Of a stretch of 7,495 nucleotides of DNA, positions 1 through 5,315 are shown piece after piece. The notes under the pieces were generated by a model. That model had not been told where the DNA came from. It searched no databases and was given only the letters and a program-made list of their open reading frames with translations. The stretch is from Microbacteriaceae bacterium (GTDB lineage: Bacteria; Actinomycetota; Actinomycetes; Actinomycetales; Microbacteriaceae): the NCBI GenBank assembly GCA_003454135.1, contig DMKW01000113.1, forward strand, positions 8,451 to 15,945, read 5' to 3'. Within the stretch, counting starts at the first letter, position 1. Each line of letters opens with the position of its first letter. Position numbers and translations under genes: made by a program.

Positions 1-74
1 TGGATTCGGCGCCCCGTGTTGATGGCGGCGAGCGTCTGTTGCTGTCACAGTGGGAGCAACGGATCGGAGTGACG

Positions 75-425
75 ATGAGATTCATGATCATGGTGTTCGG
101 CGAACGGGCAGAGCTGCACGCGAAGCCGACCGAGTGGATCGAGCGCATGGTGGCCTTCATGGTGCGCCTCGACGACGAGTTGGCCCAGAGCGGCGAGCTC
201 GTCTACTCCGAGGTGCTCGAGGGCGCCGACGCCGCGACGCTTGTCCCCCAACACGGTGCCACGAGCCGCGGCTCGTTCAACGTCTCAGACGCGCCGCTCT
301 CCCGCTACTGGGTGGTGAAGGTGCCCGACGAGTCGCGCGCGGTCGAGATCGCCGCGAGCGTGGCCGAGGTCGTGGATGCCGCGGTCGAAGTGCGGCAGTG
401 CATGGAGCAATCGCTGCGGCCCTGA
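75..425 (+). CDS. YciI/DGPF-domain (YCII-related) protein
   Basis: A 116-residue protein with the outline of the YCII-related fold: an N-terminal strand (MRFMIMVFGE), a helix around residues 18-40, a central SDAPLSRYWVVKVPD segment at the place where relatives carry TDGPF...GGFYVIDVPD, and a C-terminal VEVRQCME that matches the usual VEVRP-ME ending. The DGPF core is diverged (SDAP). Members are small dimeric ferredoxin-like proteins, mostly of unknown role; in actinobacteria they often sit beside ECF sigma factor genes, but none is visible here. The ATG at 75 is chosen because GGAG (66-69) lies 5 bases upstream and the protein then begins where the family begins. The frame is open back to the window edge with an upstream TTG at 39, so a longer form cannot be fully excluded. 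Family assignment is from sequence pattern; function is not inferred. Confidence 0.8.
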   Translation: MRFMIMVFGERAELHAKPTEWIERMVAFMVRLDDELAQSGELVYSEVLEGADAATLVPQHGATSRGSFNVSDAPLSRYWVVKVPDESRAVEIAASVAEVVDAAVEVRQCMEQSLRP

Positions 426-517
426 GGCGTCTGTGTGGTGGTCTAACCCTTTCGATGCGAAGGCCTCGCCACCTCTTCTCTATCCTGCTCACCCTCGTGC
501 CGTCCACAGGATCGCAC

Positions 518-1123
518 ATGTCGTTTCCCTGCCATCGACGCCTGGTCTACCGTCGGCCAATGATCATCGAAGCCGGCTACGACATCCATCAGATTCTGCA
601 CGGAGAAATCTTCTCCCGCGGTACCCGCACGAAGGGCTTGTGGGTGGTGGGAATGGATGAGAACCTTCGACTGCTCATCACGACAAGGGCCACCGGCCAC
701 ATGAATGGCCCGATCGCAGAGCACCTCGACGAACTTCTCGCGGCACTCACGCGCACTCCCGGCACGGTGCGCTACTACGCCCTGGCATACGCGGTCGACC
801 GGCTGCCCGAAGACAATGCGAATTGTCCACACCACGTTGATGAGCCGTTCTTCGCATCGCCGGCACTCGCGCCATACGAGCTCCTCGGTCGCGTGGTGTT
901 CGACGACACTTCGATGTGCTCGACAGTTCCGCGCTACAGCTTTCGTGACTATCCAAGCCTCGCGCATCTCCCGCGGACCGGTGTTGTTCTCGGCCCGCAC
1001 GATGTCAGCTGCACGTGCTTCGCGTGCACCCAGCACCGGAAAATGCTCGAGCGAAACCAAGAAAGGCATCAACGCATCAATTTTGGGATACTCTCGACAG
1101 ATGAGAACGACAGTGACCATTGA
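518..1123 (+). CDS. Hypothetical protein upstream of vapBC, with CxCxxC cluster
   Basis: Not recognised. The predicted 201-residue soluble protein has hydrophobic strands around residues 41-54 (LWVVGMDENLRLL), 85-93 and 121-130, an acidic helix at 66-78, and a C-terminal cysteine cluster (C165, C167, C170) with further cysteines at 103 and 134. It ends in a charged, histidine-rich helix and an acidic tail. The strand pattern with 'VVGMDEN' faintly recalls JAB/RadC-like domains, but the catalytic HxH motif is absent, so this is only a guess. The ATG at 518 has AGGA (508-511) 6 bases upstream; ATG 560 is an alternative without a clear ribosome site. The last 23 bases overlap the vapB coding sequence, so it probably shares transcripts with the toxin-antitoxin pair. 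Parts of the gene (about 810-850 and 1040-1100) are noticeably more AT-rich than its neighbours, which fits acquired DNA. Confidence 0.6.
   Translation: MSFPCHRRLVYRRPMIIEAGYDIHQILHGEIFSRGTRTKGLWVVGMDENLRLLITTRATGHMNGPIAEHLDELLAALTRTPGTVRYYALAYAVDRLPEDNANCPHHVDEPFFASPALAPYELLGRVVFDDTSMCSTVPRYSFRDYPSLAHLPRTGVVLGPHDVSCTCFACTQHRKMLERNQERHQRINFGILSTDENDSDH
1089..1094 (+). promoter_or_regulatory. Candidate leaderless -10 element for vapB
   Basis: The hexamer TACTCT fits the actinobacterial TANNNT -10 pattern and ends exactly 6 bases before the vapB ATG. Transcription from it would therefore begin at or next to the A of the start codon. No good Shine-Dalgarno sequence lies at normal distance (GGGA is about 13 bases away) and no TTGACA-like -35 box is evident. 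It lies inside the 3' end of the upstream gene, so vapBC could be transcribed independently of that gene. Inferred from position only. Confidence 0.4.
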
Positions 1124-1346
1124 TCCGGATGTCGCCGCAGAGATCGAGCGGATCCGTGCTCGAGACGGTCGGCGTTTCAAACAGGTGCTGAACGACGCCC
1201 TTCGCGCGGGCCTTCGTCAGATGTCGAACGAGCCGAGCGCCGCCGCCGGGTCTTCCACGATTCCGGTGGATCTGGGAGCCTCATTGGTTGACGTGATGGA
1301 CGTGAGCAGCGCTCTCGCTGCCGCAGAGGGCGAAGACTTTCGATGA
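1101..1346 (+). CDS. vapB: VapB-type ribbon-helix-helix antitoxin
   Basis: An 81-residue protein. Residues 2-8 (RTTVTID) form the DNA-contacting ribbon, and residues 9-21 and 24-39 form the two helices of a ribbon-helix-helix (Arc/CopG-like) dimer. The remainder, ending GEDFR, is the flexible arm that would wrap around and block the toxin. In this family the antitoxin neutralises the VapC nuclease, and the complex represses its own promoter. The start at 1101 is chosen because the ribbon begins right there; upstream codons in this frame read as the shadow of the preceding gene. The stop overlaps the next start as ATGA (1343-1346), the classic translational coupling of VapBC pairs. It also overlaps the preceding gene by 23 bases. 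The RHH fold and pairing are well supported; the exact VapB subfamily is not determined. Confidence 0.88.
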   Translation: MRTTVTIDPDVAAEIERIRARDGRRFKQVLNDALRAGLRQMSNEPSAAAGSSTIPVDLGASLVDVMDVSSALAAAEGEDFR

Positions 1347-1771
1347 TGCTCATCGACGCGAACCTGCTCGTCTACGCATTCTCGACGTCCTCCCCCGAGC
1401 ACGAGCGCGCGCTCGCCTGGCTTGATCGGCAATTCACCGGCACGGACCGCGTTGCTCTCCCATGGGAGAGCCTCAACGCCTTTGTGCGTCTCGTCAGCAA
1501 TCCTCGAATCCAGGCGAGTCCGGTCTCCGTCAAGGTCGCATGGCAGCAGGTTGATCGGTGGCTGGGTCACCCGGTCACATGGCTGCCCGTGCCGACGCCG
1601 AATCACGCGTCCGTGATGCGTGAGCTTCTCGGTGAGGGCTCGTGGGCAGCGAATGACGTGCCCGACGTGCACCTTGCTGCGCTCGCGATATCGCACGGGC
1701 TCAGGCTCGCGAGCCACGACGCGGGTTTCGGGCGTTTCACTTCGCTTCGCTGGTTTGATCCCCTGGTATAA
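1343..1771 (+). CDS. vapC: VapC-type PIN-domain ribonuclease toxin
   Basis: A 142-residue protein, the usual VapC length. PIN domains are metal-dependent RNases that use clustered acidic residues. Those visible here are D5 (in LIDANLLVYAF), E42 (in PWESLNAFVRL), D108 (in PDVHLAALAI, where most relatives have TDAHLAALA) and D126 (in ASHDAGFGRF). The quartet is complete, so the toxin looks intact; VapC toxins cleave tRNA or rRNA and halt translation, but the target cannot be read from the sequence. The start at 1343 overlaps the vapB stop (ATGA); the next codon is also ATG (1346) and would be equally acceptable. The HVPD-to-NDVPDV region is slightly unusual because a second aspartate (D105) precedes the canonical one. 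Together with vapB it forms a type II toxin-antitoxin module; chromosomal copies commonly sit in laterally acquired regions. Confidence 0.9.
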   Translation: MMLIDANLLVYAFSTSSPEHERALAWLDRQFTGTDRVALPWESLNAFVRLVSNPRIQASPVSVKVAWQQVDRWLGHPVTWLPVPTPNHASVMRELLGEGSWAANDVPDVHLAALAISHGLRLASHDAGFGRFTSLRWFDPLV

Positions 1772-1880
1772 CGGAGCGGCATCGCCCCGATTCAGGCCCG
1801 TCAAGTCATTCGGGGGCCATGAGACGCAGCGTGGGAAGTCCGTTCTGTAGCGCGGCGCATCCCGTCCCGGGTGAAATGGC
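1772..1880. other. Intergenic segment after vapC, nothing recognised
   Basis: This is the first part of a 354-base stretch without an intact gene (1772-2125). I see no convincing reading frame, RNA gene or T-tailed terminator here. The rest of the stretch holds the palindromic repeat, its partial copy and a minus-strand gene remnant, each listed separately. Confidence 0.5.
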
Positions 1881-1881
1881 G

Positions 1882-1941
1882 CGCGGTCGTAGGTCTCGCC
1901 CGCGGGTGCACGAACACCCGCGCGAGCGACTTACGACCGCG
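1882..1941. repeat. Dispersed palindromic repeat, copy 1 (imperfect)
   Basis: The left arm 1882-1908 and right arm 1915-1941 are inverted repeats matching at 23 of 27 positions (one of the differences is a G-T wobble), around a 6-base loop (1909-1914). The right half (1910-1941) is identical over 32 bases to 5261-5292 of copy 2. The left arm has drifted in its middle (GGTCTCGCC against AGTCGCTCG). It follows vapC by about 110 bases and has no run of T after it, so it is not a classic intrinsic terminator. It resembles a REP-like element in form; no known repeat family is claimed. Confidence 0.85.
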
Positions 1942-1950
1942 TCTGGCTAT

Positions 1951-1970
1951 CCGAGCGACTTACGCCCGCG
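1951..1970. repeat. Partial third copy (half-site) of the palindromic repeat
   Basis: The bases CCGAGCGACTTACGCCCGCG match the end of the right arm of copy 1 (1922-1941) at 18 of 20 positions, in direct orientation, starting 29 bases later. There is no matching left arm, so it is a solo half-site. The TAA stop codon of the minus-strand gene remnant (1960-1962) falls inside it. Confidence 0.65.
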
Positions 1971-2094
1971 CCCGCATCCGGGGCGGATCGACGGCCGTGC
2001 GATCGCGGAAACCGGGCCCGACGCCGAAGTTCACCGGCCAGTCGTCGCGACCCGCGAAGAGGGACTGAGCGTTCCAGCGATCGGCGCGTAGGTT
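1960..2094 (-). pseudogene. Probable 3' remnant of a minus-strand gene
   Basis: Reading the minus strand from 2094 to the TAA at 1960-1962 gives 44 residues that look like genuine protein: a tract with RWNAQSLFAGRDDWPVNFG (about residues 6-24 of the stretch) followed by GPGFRDRTAVDPPR. The codons are GC-ending and typical of this genome. Upstream of about 2094 the same frame turns into the antisense of the HNH gene and loses protein character; no start codon or ribosome site is seen for the stretch itself. I read it as the surviving C-terminus of a gene whose 5' part has been lost or replaced by the DNA carrying the HNH gene. I do not recognise the family. It could also be chance reading of GC-rich DNA. 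Confidence 0.35.
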
Positions 2095-2125
2095 TTTGGG
2101 AGGACAACTACAGAAACGCGAATCG

Positions 2126-2935
2126 ATGCCAGGCAGTTCAGAATCCGTGCGGACTATGCGCTTCTCTCGTACCCGCCTCTGGATTGTCTCGAGCGGCATC
2201 CTCGTCGTAGCCTTGGCCGGCGGCTCCGTCGCCCTGCTTGCCGCCGCACCGACTCCGAAGGCGCAGTCGACCTTCACCGCCGAACCCACGACCGACACGA
2301 CCGCGCTCGCGTTGCTGGCGACCCTTCCGGTGAAGGGCAAGGCGCCAATGACCGGCTACGCCCGCACGGCGATGTTCGGCAAGGCGTGGATCGACGAGGA
2401 CCGCAATGGATGCGACACCCGCAACGACATCCTGAGCCGGGACCTCACGGCAGTCGCCAAGTCCGGCCGTTGTCGCGTGATGAGCGGCCAGCTGACATCG
2501 CCGTACACCGGCCACGCGATCCACTTCGTGCGCGGCAACCGTACCTCCGCGGCGGTGCAGATCGACCACGTGGTGTCGCTCGGCGACGCGTGGCGCACCG
2601 GAGCCCAGCGGCTCACGCGGGCGCAGCGGGTAGCGTTGGCGAACGATCCGATCAACCTGTTCGCCGTCGACGGCAGGTCCAATGAGCAGAAGAGCGACGG
2701 GGACGCGGCGACCTGGCTCCCGGCGGCGAAAACATTCCGTTGCGAGTATGTGAGCCACCAGGTCTCGGTGAAGGCTACCTACGGGCTATGGGTGACACCG
2801 GCAGAGCACGATGCGATGCTGCGGGTGTTGTCCAAATGCCCGGGTGCGGCCGCGGTCAGGTCGCCGTTCGCTCCCGTGCTCCCGGTGCCCGCCCCCGCGC
2901 CGGCCACGGCGGCACCTACCTCACCGGCACCGTGA
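2126..2935 (+). CDS. Exported HNH endonuclease family protein (DUF1524/GmrSD C-terminal-like)
   Basis: A 269-residue protein. Basic residues (R12-R17) precede a hydrophobic segment at about 18-41 rich in Ala/Val/Leu, so it is a secreted or membrane-anchored protein. The mature part begins with a Thr/Pro-rich stretch. The nuclease core follows: Y-A-R and the GKAWIDEDRNGCDTRNDIL segment (85-103), IDHVVSLGDAW (146-156) with the presumed catalytic histidine H148, DPINLFAV (174-181) with N177, and NEQKSDGDAATWLP (186-199) with N186 and K189, ending in CEYV (206-209). This order is that of the DUF1524-type HNH family. Four cysteines (96, 116, 206, and one near 230) suit disulfides outside the cytoplasm. 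The C-terminus is a Pro/Ala tail. The start is uncertain: ATG 2126, ATG 2156 (cleaner signal peptide) and TTG 2096 are all possible, and GGGAGGA (2098-2104) is too far from either ATG. The role may be extracellular nucleic-acid degradation; the substrate is unknown. Confidence 0.83.
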   Translation: MPGSSESVRTMRFSRTRLWIVSSGILVVALAGGSVALLAAAPTPKAQSTFTAEPTTDTTALALLATLPVKGKAPMTGYARTAMFGKAWIDEDRNGCDTRNDILSRDLTAVAKSGRCRVMSGQLTSPYTGHAIHFVRGNRTSAAVQIDHVVSLGDAWRTGAQRLTRAQRVALANDPINLFAVDGRSNEQKSDGDAATWLPAAKTFRCEYVSHQVSVKATYGLWVTPAEHDAMLRVLSKCPGAAAVRSPFAPVLPVPAPAPATAAPTSPAP

Positions 2936-2998
2936 CGGTTGTCGGACAAGACCATTACGGCCGCGACCACGACGGCATCGGCTGCGACTGAGCCATCC
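2936..2998. other. Short convergent intergenic gap
   Basis: These 63 bases separate the converging ends of the HNH gene and the pRiA4b-family gene. I see no strong hairpin with a T tract on either strand, and the palindromic repeat found at other gene ends is absent here. Confidence 0.5.
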
Positions 2999-4375
2999 CT
3001 AGACTCGAAGCATCGCCCGTGCGAACGCCCTGCCCTCTTCGGTGACGCCGGTCACGCCGAGGCCGCGCGCGTCGCGCTCGAAAACTCCGAGGTCGAGGAG
3101 CGTGCGCCAGGTTTCGTCGATGAGGTCGTTCACCGTTTCATCGGGAAGGTCTTCTCCGTCTTCGGTGGTCCACCCGAGGGCTCCGAGTCCGAAGGCGAGC
3201 GGTTCGAGGTAGTCGCGCCGAGAGGAGTGCCGCCCGGAGGCGACCGCAATAGCGAGCAGCATCGCGGCATCCGCCCTCGACTCGTGGCGGTTTCGCAACA
3301 CGAGCAGTGTCGCGAGCCTCGACCACAGCGCTGCGGGATTGCCGAGATCCTTCTTGGAATAGCTGTTCAGTACGAGCCTGCCCTTGACCTTGCGGATGAT
3401 CCCCAACCGCTGGGCGCTCGCGCGCAGCTGGAGGATCGGCATGGTCCGGTCCTCGCGGTTCATCGCGCCGATCCAGCGACCCTCCCATTCGAGTTCTCGC
3501 ATGGCGTCGCGCACGACCGCCGGCGGCAGCCATCCCGCCGCCGACAGCTGCAGGCCGTCGATCCCGATGCGGTGCAGGAGCCAGGCGTATGGGCGCACCA
3601 TCCGCTCGGCCGTCGCGGCATCGACCTCTGCGGGGCCGTCCATGGCCTCGGCAAGGTAACTGCGGAATTCGCCGCGCACTCCCGGGTAGAGGCGTTCGGT
3701 GAGGATGCCGACGAGGGTGCGGGGCGCCTCAGGCTCGAAAAGCAGGCGCAGCTCGCGGTTCACGTCGTCGACGTTCAGCCGATCGGGATCGAACGGATGC
3801 CACGGCCCGGCGATATACGACGCCCACGCGGCGGATTCGGGATGTTCCTCACTCAACGGATCGGCGAGCACGCCGAGCAGTTCGGCATAGCGGTCGACAC
3901 CGCCCGAATCTTCGAGCGGGCCCCGTTGCTCGCCACGGACGAGTAGCGCAGGCGGGGCATCCGTTGTCGCGGGAAATGCCTCGAGGAGTTCAAGGCGATG
4001 GGTCCAGCCATCGCCGAAGTCGTACTCGTAGAACAGCACGCCGGATGCCACGGACAACGCCTCGCCGATGGTGCTCTCGGTCTCGAGCAGTCCGGGTTGT
4101 CCGTCGTCGAGCAGATCCTGCGACATCCACCGGCGCGGGATGACGCGGAGTCCCGCCCGCGCGCGGCGCGGACCGTCGGGGTCGTCATCCGAAAACGCGT
4201 GCAGGTGAACGTCGCGCCACTGGAAAGCGGCCTGCAGAACCTGGTGCACCCGATCGAGGGGGAGGGACGCGTCGAGCTCGAGCAGGCGCCAGATTTCCGG
4301 CTCGCTGTGCGCGAGCGACACGCGAACGCGGAGGCGCGCCCCCGGGAGGCCCTGGCTCGGGATGATGTCGATCAT
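2999..4375 (-). CDS. Plasmid pRiA4b ORF-3 family protein with C-terminal extension
   Basis: A 458-residue protein. Residues about 12-210 match the pRiA4b ORF-3 family pattern: a LRVRVSL strand, EIWR (27-30), LPLDRVHQVLQAAFQWRDVHLHAF (38-61), FYEYDFGDGWTHRLELLEAFP (115-135) and WHPFDPDRLNVDDVN (192-206). The remainder (about 215-458) is a long, mostly helical region. It includes a stretch resembling a winged helix followed by 'KGRLVLN...LWSRLATLL', seen in longer actinobacterial members. The biochemical role of the family is unknown; it is common on plasmids and in accessory chromosomal DNA. The ATG at 4375 is preferred over the upstream extension to 4540, because the extra 55 residues are Arg/His/Ser-rich, unlike the family, and run under the divergent metallopeptidase frame. 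CACAAT at -12 to -7 and GGAG very close to the ATG could serve expression. Convergent with the HNH gene. Confidence 0.87.
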   Translation of the reverse strand: MIDIIPSQGLPGARLRVRVSLAHSEPEIWRLLELDASLPLDRVHQVLQAAFQWRDVHLHAFSDDDPDGPRRARAGLRVIPRRWMSQDLLDDGQPGLLETESTIGEALSVASGVLFYEYDFGDGWTHRLELLEAFPATTDAPPALLVRGEQRGPLEDSGGVDRYAELLGVLADPLSEEHPESAAWASYIAGPWHPFDPDRLNVDDVNRELRLLFEPEAPRTLVGILTERLYPGVRGEFRSYLAEAMDGPAEVDAATAERMVRPYAWLLHRIGIDGLQLSAAGWLPPAVVRDAMRELEWEGRWIGAMNREDRTMPILQLRASAQRLGIIRKVKGRLVLNSYSKKDLGNPAALWSRLATLLVLRNRHESRADAAMLLAIAVASGRHSSRRDYLEPLAFGLGALGWTTEDGEDLPDETVNDLIDETWRTLLDLGVFERDARGLGVTGVTEEGRAFARAMLRV

Positions 4376-4381
4376 TGCTCC

Positions 4382-4387
4382 ATTGTG
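4382..4387 (-). promoter_or_regulatory. Weak candidate -10 element for the pRiA4b-family gene
   Basis: On the minus strand CACAAT (4 of 6 to TATAAT) ends exactly 6 bases before the ATG at 4375, the spacing expected for a leaderless transcript. A GGAG only 2 bases from the ATG is an alternative signal, though too close for ideal use. No -35 box is clear. The region is the divergent gap shared with the metallopeptidase frame. Confidence 0.25.
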
Positions 4388-4470
4388 GCGTGCTGCATGG
4401 CGAGGGTGGCTAATCCTCCGCGAAGAATCCGATCGATGGTGGGCCTGGGCGCACCTGAAAGACTGGTTCC

Positions 4471-5193
4471 ATCGATACTTCCTCTGTCCTCGCCGACTGG
4501 GCACGTCTCTTCGCCCAGACCACACCAATCGCCATCTCAACTCCCCTGCTGCTCGGCATCCTCGCCGCAGCTGCCGCGCTGAGCATCCCGCGCGCCACCT
4601 GGCAGTACTTCGGGCTCTTCACCACCCTCGTTCACGAACTCGGCCACGCTTTCGCGGCGGTGCTTTCGGGGCGGGTGGTGCACGGCATCCGCATCCGACG
4701 CAACCATTCCGGCGACGCGCTCAGCAGCGGACGCGGCGTGCTCGGCACCGTGATCAGCGGGATGCTCGGCTACCCGGCGCCCGCGATCGTCGGAGCAGCA
4801 CAGCTCTGGAGCGTGTTCCATGGTTACACCGCCATCGCGCTCTTCGCCGGCGGCGTGGTGCTGTTGCTGACGCTGCCGGTGATCCGCAACCTGTTCGGCG
4901 CCATCGTGGTGCTGGCGTCGGTGGCGGTGACCGCCGCGCTGTGGGTCTACGCGACGCCCCAGGTGCAGAGCTACGCGCTCCTCGTGCTCGGTGTCGCCCT
5001 GCTCGTCGGCTCGGTGCGCGGCCTCCTGACGGTGATCGGCGTGCACGTGCGCCGCCGCAACGAGCTCCCCACGTCGGATGCCTACCTGCTCTACCGTCGC
5101 ACCGGCGTTCCTTCGATGGTCTGGCTGGCGATCTTCACGGCCCTGGTCGGCGGATGCTGCGTGCTCACGATTACCTCGTACCTGGCTCGGTAG
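4471..5193 (+). CDS. M50-type integral membrane zinc metallopeptidase (no canonical start codon)
   Basis: A multi-pass membrane protein of the M50B-like group. HELGH at 4633-4647 supplies the two zinc-binding histidines and catalytic glutamate at the end of the first membrane region (LLLGILAAAAALSI, about 4546-4590). Further hydrophobic segments follow: GTVISGMLGYPAPAIVG, a long Ala/Val/Leu double segment (about 4830-4960), LLVLGVALLVGSVRGLL, and the last one near the C-terminus. The SDAYLLYRRTGVPSMVW block (about 5077-5127) is the usual second conserved region. Coding-like sequence (IDTSSVLADWARLFAQT) reaches back to about 4471, but between the in-frame TGA (4456-4458) and the GTG at 4660 there is no ATG, GTG or TTG. 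Starting at GTG 4660 would delete HELGH. The coordinate given assumes ATC 4471 (about 240 residues, the family's size). It may instead be a frameshifted or start-less gene. Confidence 0.72.
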   Translation: MDTSSVLADWARLFAQTTPIAISTPLLLGILAAAAALSIPRATWQYFGLFTTLVHELGHAFAAVLSGRVVHGIRIRRNHSGDALSSGRGVLGTVISGMLGYPAPAIVGAAQLWSVFHGYTAIALFAGGVVLLLTLPVIRNLFGAIVVLASVAVTAALWVYATPQVQSYALLVLGVALLVGSVRGLLTVIGVHVRRRNELPTSDAYLLYRRTGVPSMVWLAIFTALVGGCCVLTITSYLAR

Positions 5194-5232
5194 CGGCCTT
5201 ACGGCATCCGCTGCTCTGGCCTGGAGGGCGCC

Positions 5233-5292
5233 CGCGGTCGTAAGTCGCTCGCGCGCATGTACGAACACCCGCGCGAGCGACTTACGACCGCG
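5233..5292. repeat. Dispersed palindromic repeat, copy 2 (perfect arms)
   Basis: The arms 5233-5255 and 5270-5292 are exact reverse complements over 23 bases, with a 14-base middle in which TGT (5258-5260) can pair with ACA (5265-5267) and leave an ACGA tip. The right half is identical to copy 1 over 32 bases. It lies between the converging ends of the metallopeptidase frame (5193) and the MmcQ/YjbR gene (5316), where a stem this strong could halt RNA polymerase or protect RNA ends in both directions. It has no T tract, so a terminator role is only a possibility. The perfect arms suggest it is the younger or better-conserved copy. Confidence 0.9.
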
Positions 5293-5315
5293 CGAAGACC
5301 CGGTGGCCATCGGAT

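Noticed and set aside
1..74. Open frame before the YciI-like gene, possibly the end of another gene or an N-terminal extension
   Set aside because: Seventy-four bases are too short to judge; the +1 frame ends at TGA 70-72 with no protein-like pattern, and GGAG before ATG 75 supports a start there.
443..1180. Minus-strand reading frame of 245 residues opposite the hypothetical gene
   Set aside because: The plus strand has a ribosome site, better hydrophobic patterning and tight linkage to vapB; the minus frame lacks a plausible start signal and recognisable motifs.
1871..2091. Small plus-strand frames across the palindrome (65 and 90 residues)
   Set aside because: Arg/Pro-rich translations of the repeat with no ribosome site; they arise from the palindrome's composition.
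2939..3946. Long plus-strand reading frame (335 residues)
   Set aside because: It is the antisense shadow of the pRiA4b-family gene; its composition (His/Arg/Gly-rich, no domain) is not protein-like, while the minus strand carries clear family motifs.
4376..4540. 55-residue N-terminal extension of the pRiA4b-family gene
   Set aside because: Low-complexity Arg/Ser/His sequence not typical of the family, running antisense to the metallopeptidase N-terminus; the ATG at 4375 begins where the domain begins.
5233..5292. Palindrome as a classical Rho-independent terminator or as a CRISPR repeat
   Set aside because: There is no T tract on either side, and only two widely separated copies without regular spacers.
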